A DNA stretch of 11,539 bases. Source: UBA3206 sp964548855. GTDB lineage: Bacteria; Bacillota_I; Bacilli_A; Acholeplasmatales; Anaeroplasmataceae. The translations under genes and the position numbers were made by a program. The stretch covers positions 1 through 11,539 of the forward strand of contig CAZJSR010000033.1 of assembly GCA_964548855.1 (NCBI GenBank), written 5' to 3'. Shown piece after piece: positions 1-6,712 of this stretch. Below the pieces are notes generated by a model. It was not told the origin of the DNA and did no database searches. It was given only the letters and a program-made list of their open reading frames with translations. Numbering within the stretch: position 1 is the first letter of the stretch; each line of letters opens with the position of its first letter.

Positions 1-1035
1 ATGATGAGCTTCATCTACTAATATATAGTCGTAATAATCTTGTGGTAATGTATTCTTTATATTAAAAACACTACTATAACATAAAACATCAATTTTATAT
101 TCACAATTTTTAACACGTTCTTCCCAATCTGCTTTTACTCTAATAGTTGGTGTCATTATTAATATTTTTCTAACATTTTGTTTTACATATTCTTTATCAA
201 TATCACTTAAAAAAATTTCCGACTTTCCTGCTGCAGTAGGTAGTACAATTAAAGATGAAGTCTTACCATTTATTCTATCACTATCTATTTTTCCTAACGC
301 ATCAGTCTGACATTCATATAATGTAAATCCCCTTTTGCTTTTTATAATAGGTTTTGGAATAAAATCTTTTTTATCACCCATATACTCTTTAATTTTATCA
401 ATAACTTGTTCCTTAAATTGTAAATTTTCCAATGAAAAACGATATATTTTAAGTCCAAATAAAACCAAATTATTTTGTTTTTCTAATAACCTATCATAAT
501 AATCTTCATCAACAATACAAGGATGATGATATGAAACCCCATTTGCTTCTAAGGCATAATTTCCGTTATTTGTTTCTAAATAGTAATCTATATAAATATT
601 TTTACCATCTGATAGTCCAAATTCAAATTCTTTATGAAGAAAATTTAAGGCCTCAGCACCAAAAGATTCTACAAACCTATCTTCTAAAGCTTTTTCTGCA
701 ACAGTATTATCATAATGATTATGTGTTGTTTTAGCATTAGTATTTACTACTTCTACTACCTTGCTAGATAGCTTATTTTTAACATTTTCTATTAGTAATT
801 CAATATTACCACGATAAACAAATCTAAATAATCTATTTGCGGATTTCATATATTCATTTTGCACTGTGCAATAAATTGAATAATCAAATGCATTTTCTAA
901 GTCTTTATGAAAATCATCATCAATAATTATAATATCATTATTATATGCAAAAATATAAGAATGATATTTTTCATTATATACAACTTTTTCTATTAATTTA
1001 CATCCTATATTAATAATTTTCTTTATACAAAACAT
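1..1035 (-). CDS. Superfamily 2 (DEAH-type) helicase with N-terminal Vsr/DUF559-like nuclease domain, 3' end beyond window
   Basis: The open frame runs from an ATG at 1035 to the window edge and gives the first 345 residues of a longer protein. Residues 120-200 look like a Vsr/DUF559-type endonuclease: D150, then E163 in ALEANG, H170/H171, D181-R182 and a closing GLKIYRFS strand. The helicase follows: a Q-like residue at 243, Walker A LPTAAGKS at 265-272, motif Ia around ILIMTPT (291-297) and the DEAHH box at 341-345, the last residues in the window. By family these are ATP-driven DNA translocases joined to a nuclease, common in restriction and defence loci. The start is supported by GAGG six bases upstream and an extended -10 promoter. 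Helicase lobe 2 and the C terminus cannot be seen. The ATPase call is firm; the nuclease call rests on motif spacing and is moderate. Confidence 0.85.
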   Translation of the reverse strand, partial: MFCIKKIINIGCKLIEKVVYNEKYHSYIFAYNNDIIIIDDDFHKDLENAFDYSIYCTVQNEYMKSANRLFRFVYRGNIELLIENVKNKLSSKVVEVVNTNAKTTHNHYDNTVAEKALEDRFVESFGAEALNFLHKEFEFGLSDGKNIYIDYYLETNNGNYALEANGVSYHHPCIVDEDYYDRLLEKQNNLVLFGLKIYRFSLENLQFKEQVIDKIKEYMGDKKDFIPKPIIKSKRGFTLYECQTDALGKIDSDRINGKTSSLIVLPTAAGKSEIFLSDIDKEYVKQNVRKILIMTPTIRVKADWEERVKNCEYKIDVLCYSSVFNIKNTLPQDYYDYILVDEAHH

Positions 1036-1069
1036 ATTAAGCCTCACAAATACACTTGAATTTAAAAAA

Positions 1070-1080
1070 ATTATATCATT
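1070..1080 (-). promoter_or_regulatory. Extended -10 promoter for the helicase gene
   Basis: On the minus strand a TATAAT box (1070-1075) is preceded by TG plus one base, the extended -10 pattern that can work without a good -35. The hexamer 17 bases further upstream is only TTTTAT. The promoter lies 35 bases before the helicase ATG and just after the terminator at 1091-1117, so the helicase appears to be its own transcription unit. Confidence 0.5.
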
Positions 1081-1090
1081 TTTAAATTAT

Positions 1091-1117
1091 AAATAAAAGT
1101 CTATGGATACCATAGAC
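1091..1117 (-). terminator. Rho-independent terminator, minus strand
   Basis: GTCTATGG (1099-1106) and CCATAGAC (1110-1117) pair perfectly as an 8-bp stem with a three-base loop. On the minus strand the stem is followed by TTTTATTT. It would stop transcription arriving from the repeat and the 1520-1840 gene before the helicase promoter. Confidence 0.7.
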
Positions 1118-1118
1118 C

Positions 1119-1134
1119 GAAATTATATAATTTC
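1119..1134. repeat. 16-bp perfect palindrome
   Basis: GAAATTATATAATTTC reads the same on both strands. It lies between the terminator stem and the first base of repeat copy 1, with no counterpart beside copy 2. It could be a protein-binding site or a by-product of AT richness. Confidence 0.4.
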
Positions 1135-1246
1135 TTCAATTGTAAAATTAAAATGGAATTATAAAAAGAAAAAGTATAGTCTTATTAACCTACATTTTTG
1201 AAGGCCAATAAAATACACTTCTATATAACTAATTTATATTTAACTA

Positions 1247-1474
1247 TTAAAAATTAAAAGGATTATTATTAAAATTCATATTTTGTATTTGTACTGTTTC
1301 TTCTTTCGTATATGGATTTTGATTCATCAAATTATTATAAACATTAGGATCATTAAAATACATATACATTCCATTTACATATTGATCTGAATATACGGTT
1401 TCCTCACTTTGTGTGAATGTAGGAATATTTATATGCCTTTTAACACAAATATTTACAATATGTAGATACAACAA
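1247..1474 (-). pseudogene. 75-codon ORF in repeat copy 1, probable remnant
   Basis: The ORF opens with TTG right at the edge of the hairpin stem, has no convincing ribosome site and ends in an Asn/Phe-rich tail (NFNNNPFNF). I recognise no domain. Against copy 2 it shows eight amino-acid replacements and only three silent changes, including Tyr to Pro and Leu to Ser. That is the pattern of neutral drift rather than a conserved protein. It may be the 3' end of a lost element gene, kept open by chance. A small real gene cannot be excluded. Confidence 0.35.
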
Positions 1475-1516
1475 GTAAGCCTACATAAACCAGTAAATTG
1501 GGCAACGTAGGCTTAC
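1475..1516 (-). terminator. Stem-loop after the 1520-1840 gene
   Basis: GTAAGCCTAC (1475-1484) and GTAGGCTTAC (1507-1516) form a perfect 10-bp stem with a 22-base loop, beginning three bases after the upstream gene's stop codon. The minus-strand tail (TTGTTGTA) is a weak T tract, so termination may be partial. The same stem closes the operon at 7020. Confidence 0.55.
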
Positions 1517-1519
1517 AAA

Positions 1520-1840
1520 CTATTGATTTTTCACATCAAACACAAGTTCTTTTACATAAGATTCATCATCTATTTTCATTATACTATCATCATACATATT
1601 TTCTTTAAATGGATTAATTTCACCACACCAAATAAATTGATTGCCTATTATGATTGAATTTATTGTTGATTCATATTCTTCAATAACTACTCTAGAATCA
1701 TCCATATTTAATTCACTAAAATCTAGAGTTGAAATAATCCTTACATTTAAACCTTCAGTTTCTAATAGTATACTCGATAATATCAATGCTTCTATCTTCA
1801 ATTCTTTTATATGAAGAATTATTTTCTCTTGTAATTGCAC
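1520..1840 (-). CDS. Small protein resembling the C-terminal half of a phospholipase-D-like domain, HKD motif absent
   Basis: This 106-residue protein starts at GTG 1840, ten bases after GAGG and behind a good promoter. Residues 62-93 (INSIIIGNQFIWCGEINPF, then DDSIMKI and KEL) follow the pattern of the last strands of PLD-like nuclease domains, whose family form is close to 'KFAIID..IVWYGSIN....SIMRI'. The preceding helices and the strand at NVRIIS fit the same fold. The catalytic His and Lys that should precede IIIG are replaced (ESTIN), and 106 residues is far shorter than a full two-HKD enzyme. It therefore cannot be a classical PLD nuclease by itself. It may be a structural or partner subunit, perhaps for the helicase downstream, or a truncated remnant. 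The fold assignment is by eye and only moderate. Confidence 0.6.
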   Translation of the reverse strand: MQLQEKIILHIKELKIEALILSSILLETEGLNVRIISTLDFSELNMDDSRVVIEEYESTINSIIIGNQFIWCGEINPFKENMYDDSIMKIDDESYVKELVFDVKNQ

Positions 1841-1866
1841 AAATAATCAACCTCTTTTGCACAATT

Positions 1867-1895
1867 ATTATATCGTTTTTGTAACAAACATCCAA
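1867..1895 (-). promoter_or_regulatory. Sigma-A-type promoter of the 1520-1840 gene
   Basis: Minus strand: -35 TTGGAT (1890-1895), a 17-base spacer and -10 TATAAT (1867-1872), with the GTG start 27 bases downstream. This is the best consensus promoter in the window and shows that the small gene is expressed independently of the ATPase gene upstream. Confidence 0.65.
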
Positions 1896-1956
1896 CTGTT
1901 ATTTTAATAAATGATAGTTATAAAACAAAATTTAACTAAAAGAAACTGTTCAGGCG

Positions 1957-1993
1957 AAGAAAAAAGAGATTTCAAACATCTTAAAATCTCTTT
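1957..1993 (-). terminator. Rho-independent terminator of the 2060-3826 gene
   Basis: AAAGAGATTT (1963-1972) pairs perfectly with AAATCTCTTT (1984-1993). On the minus strand the stem is followed by TTTTTTCTT. It lies 67 bases after the ATPase stop codon and before the next promoter. Confidence 0.8.
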
Positions 1994-2059
1994 ACAATAT
2001 TACTAAATAATTTTCATATAATTAATCCTTTTATTGTAGATTTTTTTATTAATTTATAT

Positions 2060-3826
2060 TTACATTGCTTTTTTAAACATCAAATATTCTTCAACATTTA
2101 TATATTCTACACCATTTTCTACATGAGATTCTCCATTATAAATAATACATCTTCTTGTGATATCACCATATCTAAATTCAGTTTCCTTCAATTTTTGTTC
2201 ATCAATTAAATGACGACATTGATCAGAATGAACTTCTTTACTATGTTTAATTTCAAATATTTCACATGTTACTGTTTGAGGATTAAAAATGACCATATCA
2301 AATTCACCAATGGCAAACTTAAGCTTAAATATTTCACAATTAGGCTTAGCCATTTTAGTTTCTAATAAAATTATATCCTCCATAATCTTACCTTCGATTG
2401 TTGATAACATTCTATCAGTTACAAAACGTCTATCTTTTGCAGATATTGTTTGAAATAATTTATCCATAACAAGAGCTTCTATCAATGCTTTTGCTTGTGC
2501 ATAGCGCATTCCAGGTTGAGATATTACTGTTTGACATTCCCTATCATCAAGATTGCTCATATTAACAACATCTATATCAATGATTAAATCTAATAATTTT
2601 AGATATTCTTTTATTTCATTAACATGTGCATTTGTTATTTCAACCTTCATTTCAGGTTTATTTAAGATATTAAGTTCTTTTCTAAACCACTCCGTAATTT
2701 TTTCTTTATCAACCAAATATAAAATATCTGTAGGATTTTTACGATCTCTAATTAAATTTTTAGCAGTTAAAGAGAAATCGCTTGATACAAATGTTTTTGT
2801 TAAGACGTCAATCGTAAATTTTTTATTTTCATGTTCAACAACACGATTTATCACACTCGTTAACTCTTTTGCTTCATATAAATCATAAAGATTTCTAAAA
2901 TGATTCCCATTTTGATAATTTTTTAATGAATGTTGAATATTATTTGCAATTGCACTATCTATATATTCATTTGTAGTTTGTTCATTTCTAAAGGATGTAG
3001 GAAAATTATAATTGTTTCCACTTAAAGACATTGTTCCACCATATTTAATATAATTATCAATACCATTTATCCCTAGTACATTTGTAAACTCTCTATAAGG
3101 AATGAATGTAGTGTGAATCATAAAACACCTATCAAATAGTTCTCTATCTTCAGAGAATAAAAATCCAAGTGAATCTGTACCTGATAAAACGATTTTTATA
3201 CCTCTAGCAGCGTATATATCTGAAAATAATGCAGCTCCTTCAATAAAATCTTCCATTAATGTAACTTCGTCAATGAATACATATTTGTATCCATTTTTGG
3301 TTAGATTTTTCAAATCCAAATTTATTTTAGCCAAATTCATGCTTGAATCCATTTTAACAAAAGCTGTTTTAGAAAATATAGATTCATCCATATCACAGAT
3401 TATTTGTTTAATCAATGTGGTTTTACCTGTTCTTCTCAAGCCAAATAAAATAAATACCTTATCAATACTTTTTCCATATACATATTCTTGTATTTCTTTA
3501 TAGCATTCTCTTTTTTTAAAATTCTTAATAGCCTCTACATATTCGCCTAATTCCTTTCCAACTAACACAGATGAAAAATATTTATATTCTTCAATTAACG
3601 TTGGAACATTTGCTTCCTTTAATTCTTTTTCTAAAGCCTTACGTTGTTCGATTTTTTCCTTCAACTCTTCAAATTCCTCAGGTTTTACAACTCTACTTCG
3701 TTGTTTACCATTCTCTGTCCATTGATAATATGTATAAACTTTTCCATTTATTTTCTTATAAGTTATATTACCTTGAGGTAATTGAGTAATATATTCCTGA
3801 TAATATTTAGCTTTTACATCATCCAT
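2060..3826 (-). CDS. AAA family ATPase (AAA_14/DUF4143-like) with C-terminal PD-(D/E)XK-like nuclease region
   Basis: The ATP-binding core is clear: Walker A GLRRTGKTT at residues 132-140, Walker B YVFIDE at 185-190 and a sensor-like LSGTDS at 217-222 (numbered from the upstream ATG at 3835). This is the arrangement of the AAA_14/DUF4143 'archaeal-type' ATPases. The first ~55 residues form a short strand-rich module (KKINGKVYTYYQW) followed by a charged helix. Near the C terminus, D513 and ExK at 528-530 (FDMVIF ... CEIFEIKH) fit a PD-(D/E)XK core. Three start codons lie close together. AAGGA sits immediately before the first and nine bases before ATG 3826, so 3826 (588 aa) is the likelier start. 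It is monocistronic, with its own promoter and terminator. The biological role of the family is unclear; defence or plasmid/element maintenance is inferred from context. Confidence 0.85.
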   Translation of the reverse strand: MDDVKAKYYQEYITQLPQGNITYKKINGKVYTYYQWTENGKQRSRVVKPEEFEELKEKIEQRKALEKELKEANVPTLIEEYKYFSSVLVGKELGEYVEAIKNFKKRECYKEIQEYVYGKSIDKVFILFGLRRTGKTTLIKQIICDMDESIFSKTAFVKMDSSMNLAKINLDLKNLTKNGYKYVFIDEVTLMEDFIEGAALFSDIYAARGIKIVLSGTDSLGFLFSEDRELFDRCFMIHTTFIPYREFTNVLGINGIDNYIKYGGTMSLSGNNYNFPTSFRNEQTTNEYIDSAIANNIQHSLKNYQNGNHFRNLYDLYEAKELTSVINRVVEHENKKFTIDVLTKTFVSSDFSLTAKNLIRDRKNPTDILYLVDKEKITEWFRKELNILNKPEMKVEITNAHVNEIKEYLKLLDLIIDIDVVNMSNLDDRECQTVISQPGMRYAQAKALIEALVMDKLFQTISAKDRRFVTDRMLSTIEGKIMEDIILLETKMAKPNCEIFKLKFAIGEFDMVIFNPQTVTCEIFEIKHSKEVHSDQCRHLIDEQKLKETEFRYGDITRRCIIYNGESHVENGVEYINVEEYLMFKKAM

Positions 3827-3854
3827 AGTCATCATTCCTTCTTTATCTAATATT

Positions 3855-3883
3855 ATTTTAACTTATTTAACTTAATGTGTAAA
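3855..3883 (-). promoter_or_regulatory. Promoter of the 2060-3826 ATPase gene
   Basis: Minus strand: -35 TTTACA (3878-3883), a 17-base spacer and -10 TAAAAT (3855-3860). Each box has one mismatch to consensus. It lies 28 bases before the favoured start codon. Confidence 0.55.
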
Positions 3884-3895
3884 GTTAAAAGTTAA
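3858..3895. promoter_or_regulatory. Four-half-site operator-like array over the ATPase promoter
   Basis: TTAACTT occurs at 3858-3864 and 3867-3873, and its complement AAGTTAA at 3882-3888 and 3889-3895. Together they make an imperfect inverted repeat of paired sites covering the spacer, both edges of the -10 and the -35. This is the geometry expected for a repressor binding as two dimers. No regulator gene is adjacent, so autoregulation by the ATPase or control from elsewhere are both possible. Confidence 0.5.
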
Positions 3896-3940
3896 TTTTG
3901 TTTTTTTTACTGTTTGCGATATAAATTAAAAAAAACACAA

Positions 3941-4187
3941 AAACGGAATTCAACTCCCTATTTGTAGTAAATTAATTAACTGGTAGTAAAAATTCGTTCC
4001 CATTCTTTAAAATTTTCCCATAAAATTAACACTAAAATAGGAGAAAATCGAATAATCACACTTCATATACACAATTTTTTAATTTTTTGCAGATAGTTGC
4101 ACGTACAAAAAATCAAATTTTCAGGACATTTTCCATTCAGGCCCCAATAATTTTATTTTTAAAATTATAGTTAATATACACATCATT
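3941..4187. repeat. Diverged intergenic repeat, copy A
   Basis: This stretch aligns with 11311-11510. Shared blocks include CCCTATTTGTAGTAAATT (3956-3973), AGGAGAAA near 4040, a CACAA...TTTT...ATTTTTT run around 4070-4088, and TAGTTAAT followed by CACAT at 4169-4183. Copy A has about 50 extra bases after 4090. Identity over the aligned blocks is roughly 70-75% by eye. It has no coding potential and ends where IS30 transposase sequence begins. Each copy lies upstream of a minus-strand ATPase gene. It is probably an old mobile-element end; I cannot name the family. Confidence 0.65.
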
Positions 4188-4369
4188 ACTGTTCATATGA
4201 AAGAGGCAGTAACGAAAACGCAAATCAACTTATAAGATACTATGTAGCTAAAGGAACTGATATTAATACTCTAGATAAAAATTTTATTAAAATGATACAA
4301 TCAAATATTAATAATAAAAAAGAAATAAATCTTATTACAAATCAAGAAATAACAAGTATTTACATTTAA
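4175..4369 (+). pseudogene. IS30-family transposase, C-terminal remnant
   Basis: The plus-strand frame encodes 64 residues after an in-frame TAA. They begin YTHHYCSYERGSNENANQL and continue through LIRYYVAKGTDINTL. The block ERGSNENxNxLIRxxxxKGTD is the hallmark of the IS30 transposase catalytic C terminus, with the last catalytic Glu in SNEN. Roughly the first 80% of the gene and both inverted repeats are missing. The final residues (INLITNQEITSIYI) are divergent from the usual ending. It is the only coding relic on the plus strand and marks an old insertion between the flanking defence-type genes. Confidence 0.85.
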
Positions 4370-4414
4370 AATTAAACTTTTTTCACTTAATTCCACTTTC
4401 TACTTGAAATTCAG

Positions 4415-4498
4415 CTAACTAGTTTGTTTGCTCTCGTTTTGAACCATCATAAAGCCACACATACCACAGCCAATTGCATAAAATAATATTAATTTCAT
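4415..4498 (-). CDS. Possible 27-residue single-pass membrane peptide
   Basis: An ATG at 4498 follows GAGAGG with a ten-base gap and opens a 27-codon frame ending at 4415. Residues 2-18 (KLILFYAIGCGMCGFMM) form one hydrophobic segment rich in Gly and Cys, followed by a polar tail (QNESKQTS). The same frame is open further upstream to 4600, but only from a TTG with no ribosome site. A weak promoter (TTTACA at 4544-4549, TAAATT at 4521-4526, 17-base spacer) lies just ahead. Size and layout resemble short membrane toxins or small regulatory peptides. I do not recognise a family, and chance is a real possibility at this length. Confidence 0.35.
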   Translation of the reverse strand: MKLILFYAIGCGMCGFMMVQNESKQTS

Positions 4499-4602
4499 AA
4501 TATCACTACCTCTCATACTTAATTTAAATTTAAATATTTTGATTGTAAACTCAAATGAGAAAGTAACCAAACTTAAAACGCTAGAAATTGTAAATAGCAA
4601 AC

Positions 4603-5111
4603 TTATTTTTTTATTATAGTTAAATCTTCTTTTTTAGAATATACACCAAATGGCTCTTTAGTATTTACTCTAGACCACATTTTAGAATTATCATAATTAA
4701 TCCTTTTTAGTTTTGATAGTAAATCATTTTGGTGTACAAATTTAGTTTTAAATTCATCAACACTAACGGTATGATACATATCATTAATTCTTTTCAATGA
4801 TGTTGCATATACTAATTCATCTTCAAAATTATTAATTGATTGAATATGGTATATATTTTTAAAATTATGCTTTTTTAATAAATTAATATTATACTTTAGA
4901 ATTTCTGTCTGCTCTACATCAATATCATACACCAAAATAATATTAGTTTTAGGATTTAACACCATCAATCTTTGGTTTGAAATTTTATCTTGTACAACAT
5001 TTAACACTTCAACTTTTCCTGGCAATATCATATCAACTTTTGGAACCTTTAATTCATTAATTAACTTTTCCTCGCATTCACCTTCAACAAAATAATGAAA
5101 ATTTTAGCCAT
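4603..5111 (-). pseudogene. Small TOPRIM protein (partner of the upstream ATPase), frameshifted near its start
   Basis: The uninterrupted frame from ATG 5031 gives 142 residues, but the same frame continues upstream, without a start codon, through HYFVEGECEEKLI. That is a TOPRIM motif with its catalytic Glu. The natural start is ATG 5111, which overlaps the ATPase stop and sits six bases after GGAGAGG. Its frame joins the TOPRIM frame only if one T is added to the TTTT run at 5098-5101. The repaired protein is 169 residues, beginning MAKIFHYFVEGE, with E10 and the DxD pair D63/D65 (VYDID) intact. By family such small TOPRIM proteins act as nucleases or effectors gated by a partner ATPase. As written, only a form lacking the catalytic Glu, or one made by frameshifting, can be produced. 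The cause may be real mutation, slippage or sequencing error. Confidence 0.75.
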
Positions 5112-6260
5112 TATTATCCTCTCCTAATTCAAAAATACCATTTAAATTTGGAGCTGTTGCAAATATATCATTATCAAGTATTGTCTTCGGTGAAACATTA
5201 TTTCTATTTTCAACTTCAGAACCACATGAAATTGATATTTCATTTCTATCATTATTAAAGCTTTTCTTCATAAAGTAAAAAGAATGGAATGGAAAACCTA
5301 ATGATAATATACTTGAATTATGTGTTGTAAAGAAAATTTGTTCATTATCTCCAAGCATTGAAACCATAGTCGAAAGCATAGCTGCCTCAATATCGGAATT
5401 AACATATGAAAATTGTTCATCTATTAGATAAATACCATTTTGATGATATTTTATACCAAACATCATATTAGCAATATTAATTCCATATTTAGTACCGCTT
5501 GATAAATATGGAATTGTTGAAATAGTCATTCCTTCTTGAATGATAATTTTTTCAGTATTTTCATGTTCAAAAACATAAGCATTATTTGCATCTTTACTCT
5601 TAGACACATTAACTATAGAAGGATCTAATGTTTTAAATACTCTTTCTAATATATTTTCATATGTTCTTTCTTCTTCATCATTTTGAGGTTTAACATATCT
5701 AATCTTATCAAAACCTTCTTCAGTCGCAGGCAAAATCATATTCCAGCCTATTGACATTCCAGAATTATTTAAACATTCTAAATAATCAATATAATTATCT
5801 TCCATCTCATTTAATTCTCTAACTTTAGTTTCATAGGAATCATGTGATGATTGAGCAGTTGAAAGAGAAACATATGTATGCGATATTTGCACGTCAATAT
5901 CTTCGACTTTATTATTAGATTTTATCTTGAATCTATGTAAAAAATACTTTTCATGATTATCCTCTACTAAATCAATTTCAATATATGAATCATCATATTT
6001 AGTATTAAATATATCAGTGATATGAACTTTATTTTTTTTGTAAGAAATAATAAGGTTTTCCAAATACATTTAATTAAAGATGTCTTACCAGTAGCATTTG
6101 AACCAACAAACACATTTAATTTTTTATATCTAAAACTAGGTACATGTTTCAAATATTCACCACCAATAAGACTTGTTTTCAACTTTGAAGCATATGAAAA
6201 GTTTGCTTCGAAATCATAAAAAGATAAAACATTGTTAAATTTAACATTCATAACAATCAT
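5104..6260 (-). pseudogene. AAA/ABC-type ATPase (AAA_15/AAA_21-like) of an ATPase-TOPRIM pair, frameshifted in a poly-A run
   Basis: Two overlapping frames (5967-6275 and 5104-6069) are one gene. The first carries Walker A GSNATGKTS. The second carries the signature LSSGTKYG, Walker B IYLIDEQ and the H-loop Thr-Thr-His. They join if one A is added to the A8 run at 6032-6039, changing KKIK to KKNKVH and giving 385 residues (Walker A at 53-61, signature 253-260, D281/E282, H314). The start at ATG 6260 is chosen because GGAGGTG precedes it by about six bases; the upstream TTG at 6275 overlaps that ribosome site. A promoter lies at 6307-6334. The 3' end overlaps the start of the TOPRIM gene, so the two were co-translated. 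In known families this pairing is a split relative of OLD/AbiL-type defence systems. As written the product stops soon after Walker A and is inactive. Confidence 0.8.
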
Positions 6261-6306
6261 TTTATTCACCTCCAAAAATTCAATTTTTTTGAATATTTGC
6301 TAATAT

Positions 6307-6334
6307 ATTATAGCTCTTTTTATTTTTTTAGCAA
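6307..6334 (-). promoter_or_regulatory. Promoter of the frameshifted ATPase-TOPRIM pair
   Basis: Minus strand: -10 TATAAT (6307-6312), a 16-base spacer and -35 TTGCTA (6329-6334). A small inverted repeat (ATTCAA 6278-6283, TTGAAT 6289-6294) lies in the leader just before the ribosome site. Confidence 0.5.
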
Positions 6335-6473
6335 GTTCTTCATTACATATTATTCATAATTTTGAAATTATTATTCGTTTCATAATGCAATAATCTTTGA
6401 TGAGTTATTATAAACATTCCCTCAATCTTTTATTAGAGTTATAGGAAATCACTATATAAACAATTATTAAACA

Positions 6474-6605
6474 CTAATACTTTTTAAAAATTTTATCTAA
6501 CAGTTCTTCTCCAATTTCTTTGGTAAATTCTATATTGACATTAACAACATCATGCAAATAAACATAAATTTCAATATCTAAATTTGATAAATATTTATCC
6601 TTCAA
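6474..6605 (-). pseudogene. 3' fragment of an unidentified gene
   Basis: A 43-codon frame ends with TAG at 6474 and reads like real protein, with alternating hydrophobic and charged residues: LDIEIYVYLHDVV, then FTKEIGEELLDKIFKKY. It is open from exactly the point where repeat copy 2 ends (6600-6605), and no start with a ribosome site exists. This suggests a gene whose 5' part was replaced by the repeat. I do not recognise the family. Confidence 0.4.
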
Positions 6606-6712
6606 TTATAAAATTAAAGTGGAATTATAAAAAGAAAAAGTATAGTCCTATTAACCTACATTTTTGAAGGCCAATAAACTACACTTCTATATAACTAATT
6701 TATATTTAACTA

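Larger units (their letters stand above)
1134..1516 (-). repeat. ~383-bp direct repeat, copy 1
   Basis: This segment is nearly identical to 6600-6984, offset 5466 bases, in the same orientation and without indels over the ORF part. Both copies begin at CTTCAATT, contain the same 75-codon minus-strand ORF and end in a hairpin with the stem AAGCCTAC/GTAGGCTT. Flanking sequence differs on both sides, so the unit itself was duplicated or moved. There is no transposase and no obvious terminal inverted repeat across the whole unit. It may be the tail of a degraded mobile element or a non-autonomous element. Confidence 0.85.

Noticed and set aside
531..734. Plus-strand frames at 531-734, 2553-2888, 3273-3503, 3571-3789, 6022-6219 and 10222-10422
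   Set aside because: Each lies fully inside a well-supported minus-strand gene, lacks a ribosome site and has no recognisable domain; they are antisense shadows.
3941..4414. A complete IS30 element
   Set aside because: Only the last ~60 codons of the transposase remain; no N-terminal coding sequence and no pair of terminal inverted repeats could be found.
4550..4559. CTCA/TGAG inverted repeat as a terminator after the TOPRIM gene
   Set aside because: The stem is only four base pairs and has no T tract on the minus strand.
4499..4600. 61-residue version of the small peptide starting at 4600
   Set aside because: It starts at a TTG without ribosome site directly after the TOPRIM stop; the internal ATG 4498 has GAGAGG.
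5967..6275. The 102-residue frame as a separate small ATP-binding protein
   Set aside because: It holds Walker A but loses protein-like sequence right after the A8 run, exactly where the second frame becomes protein-like; one gene with a frameshift explains both.
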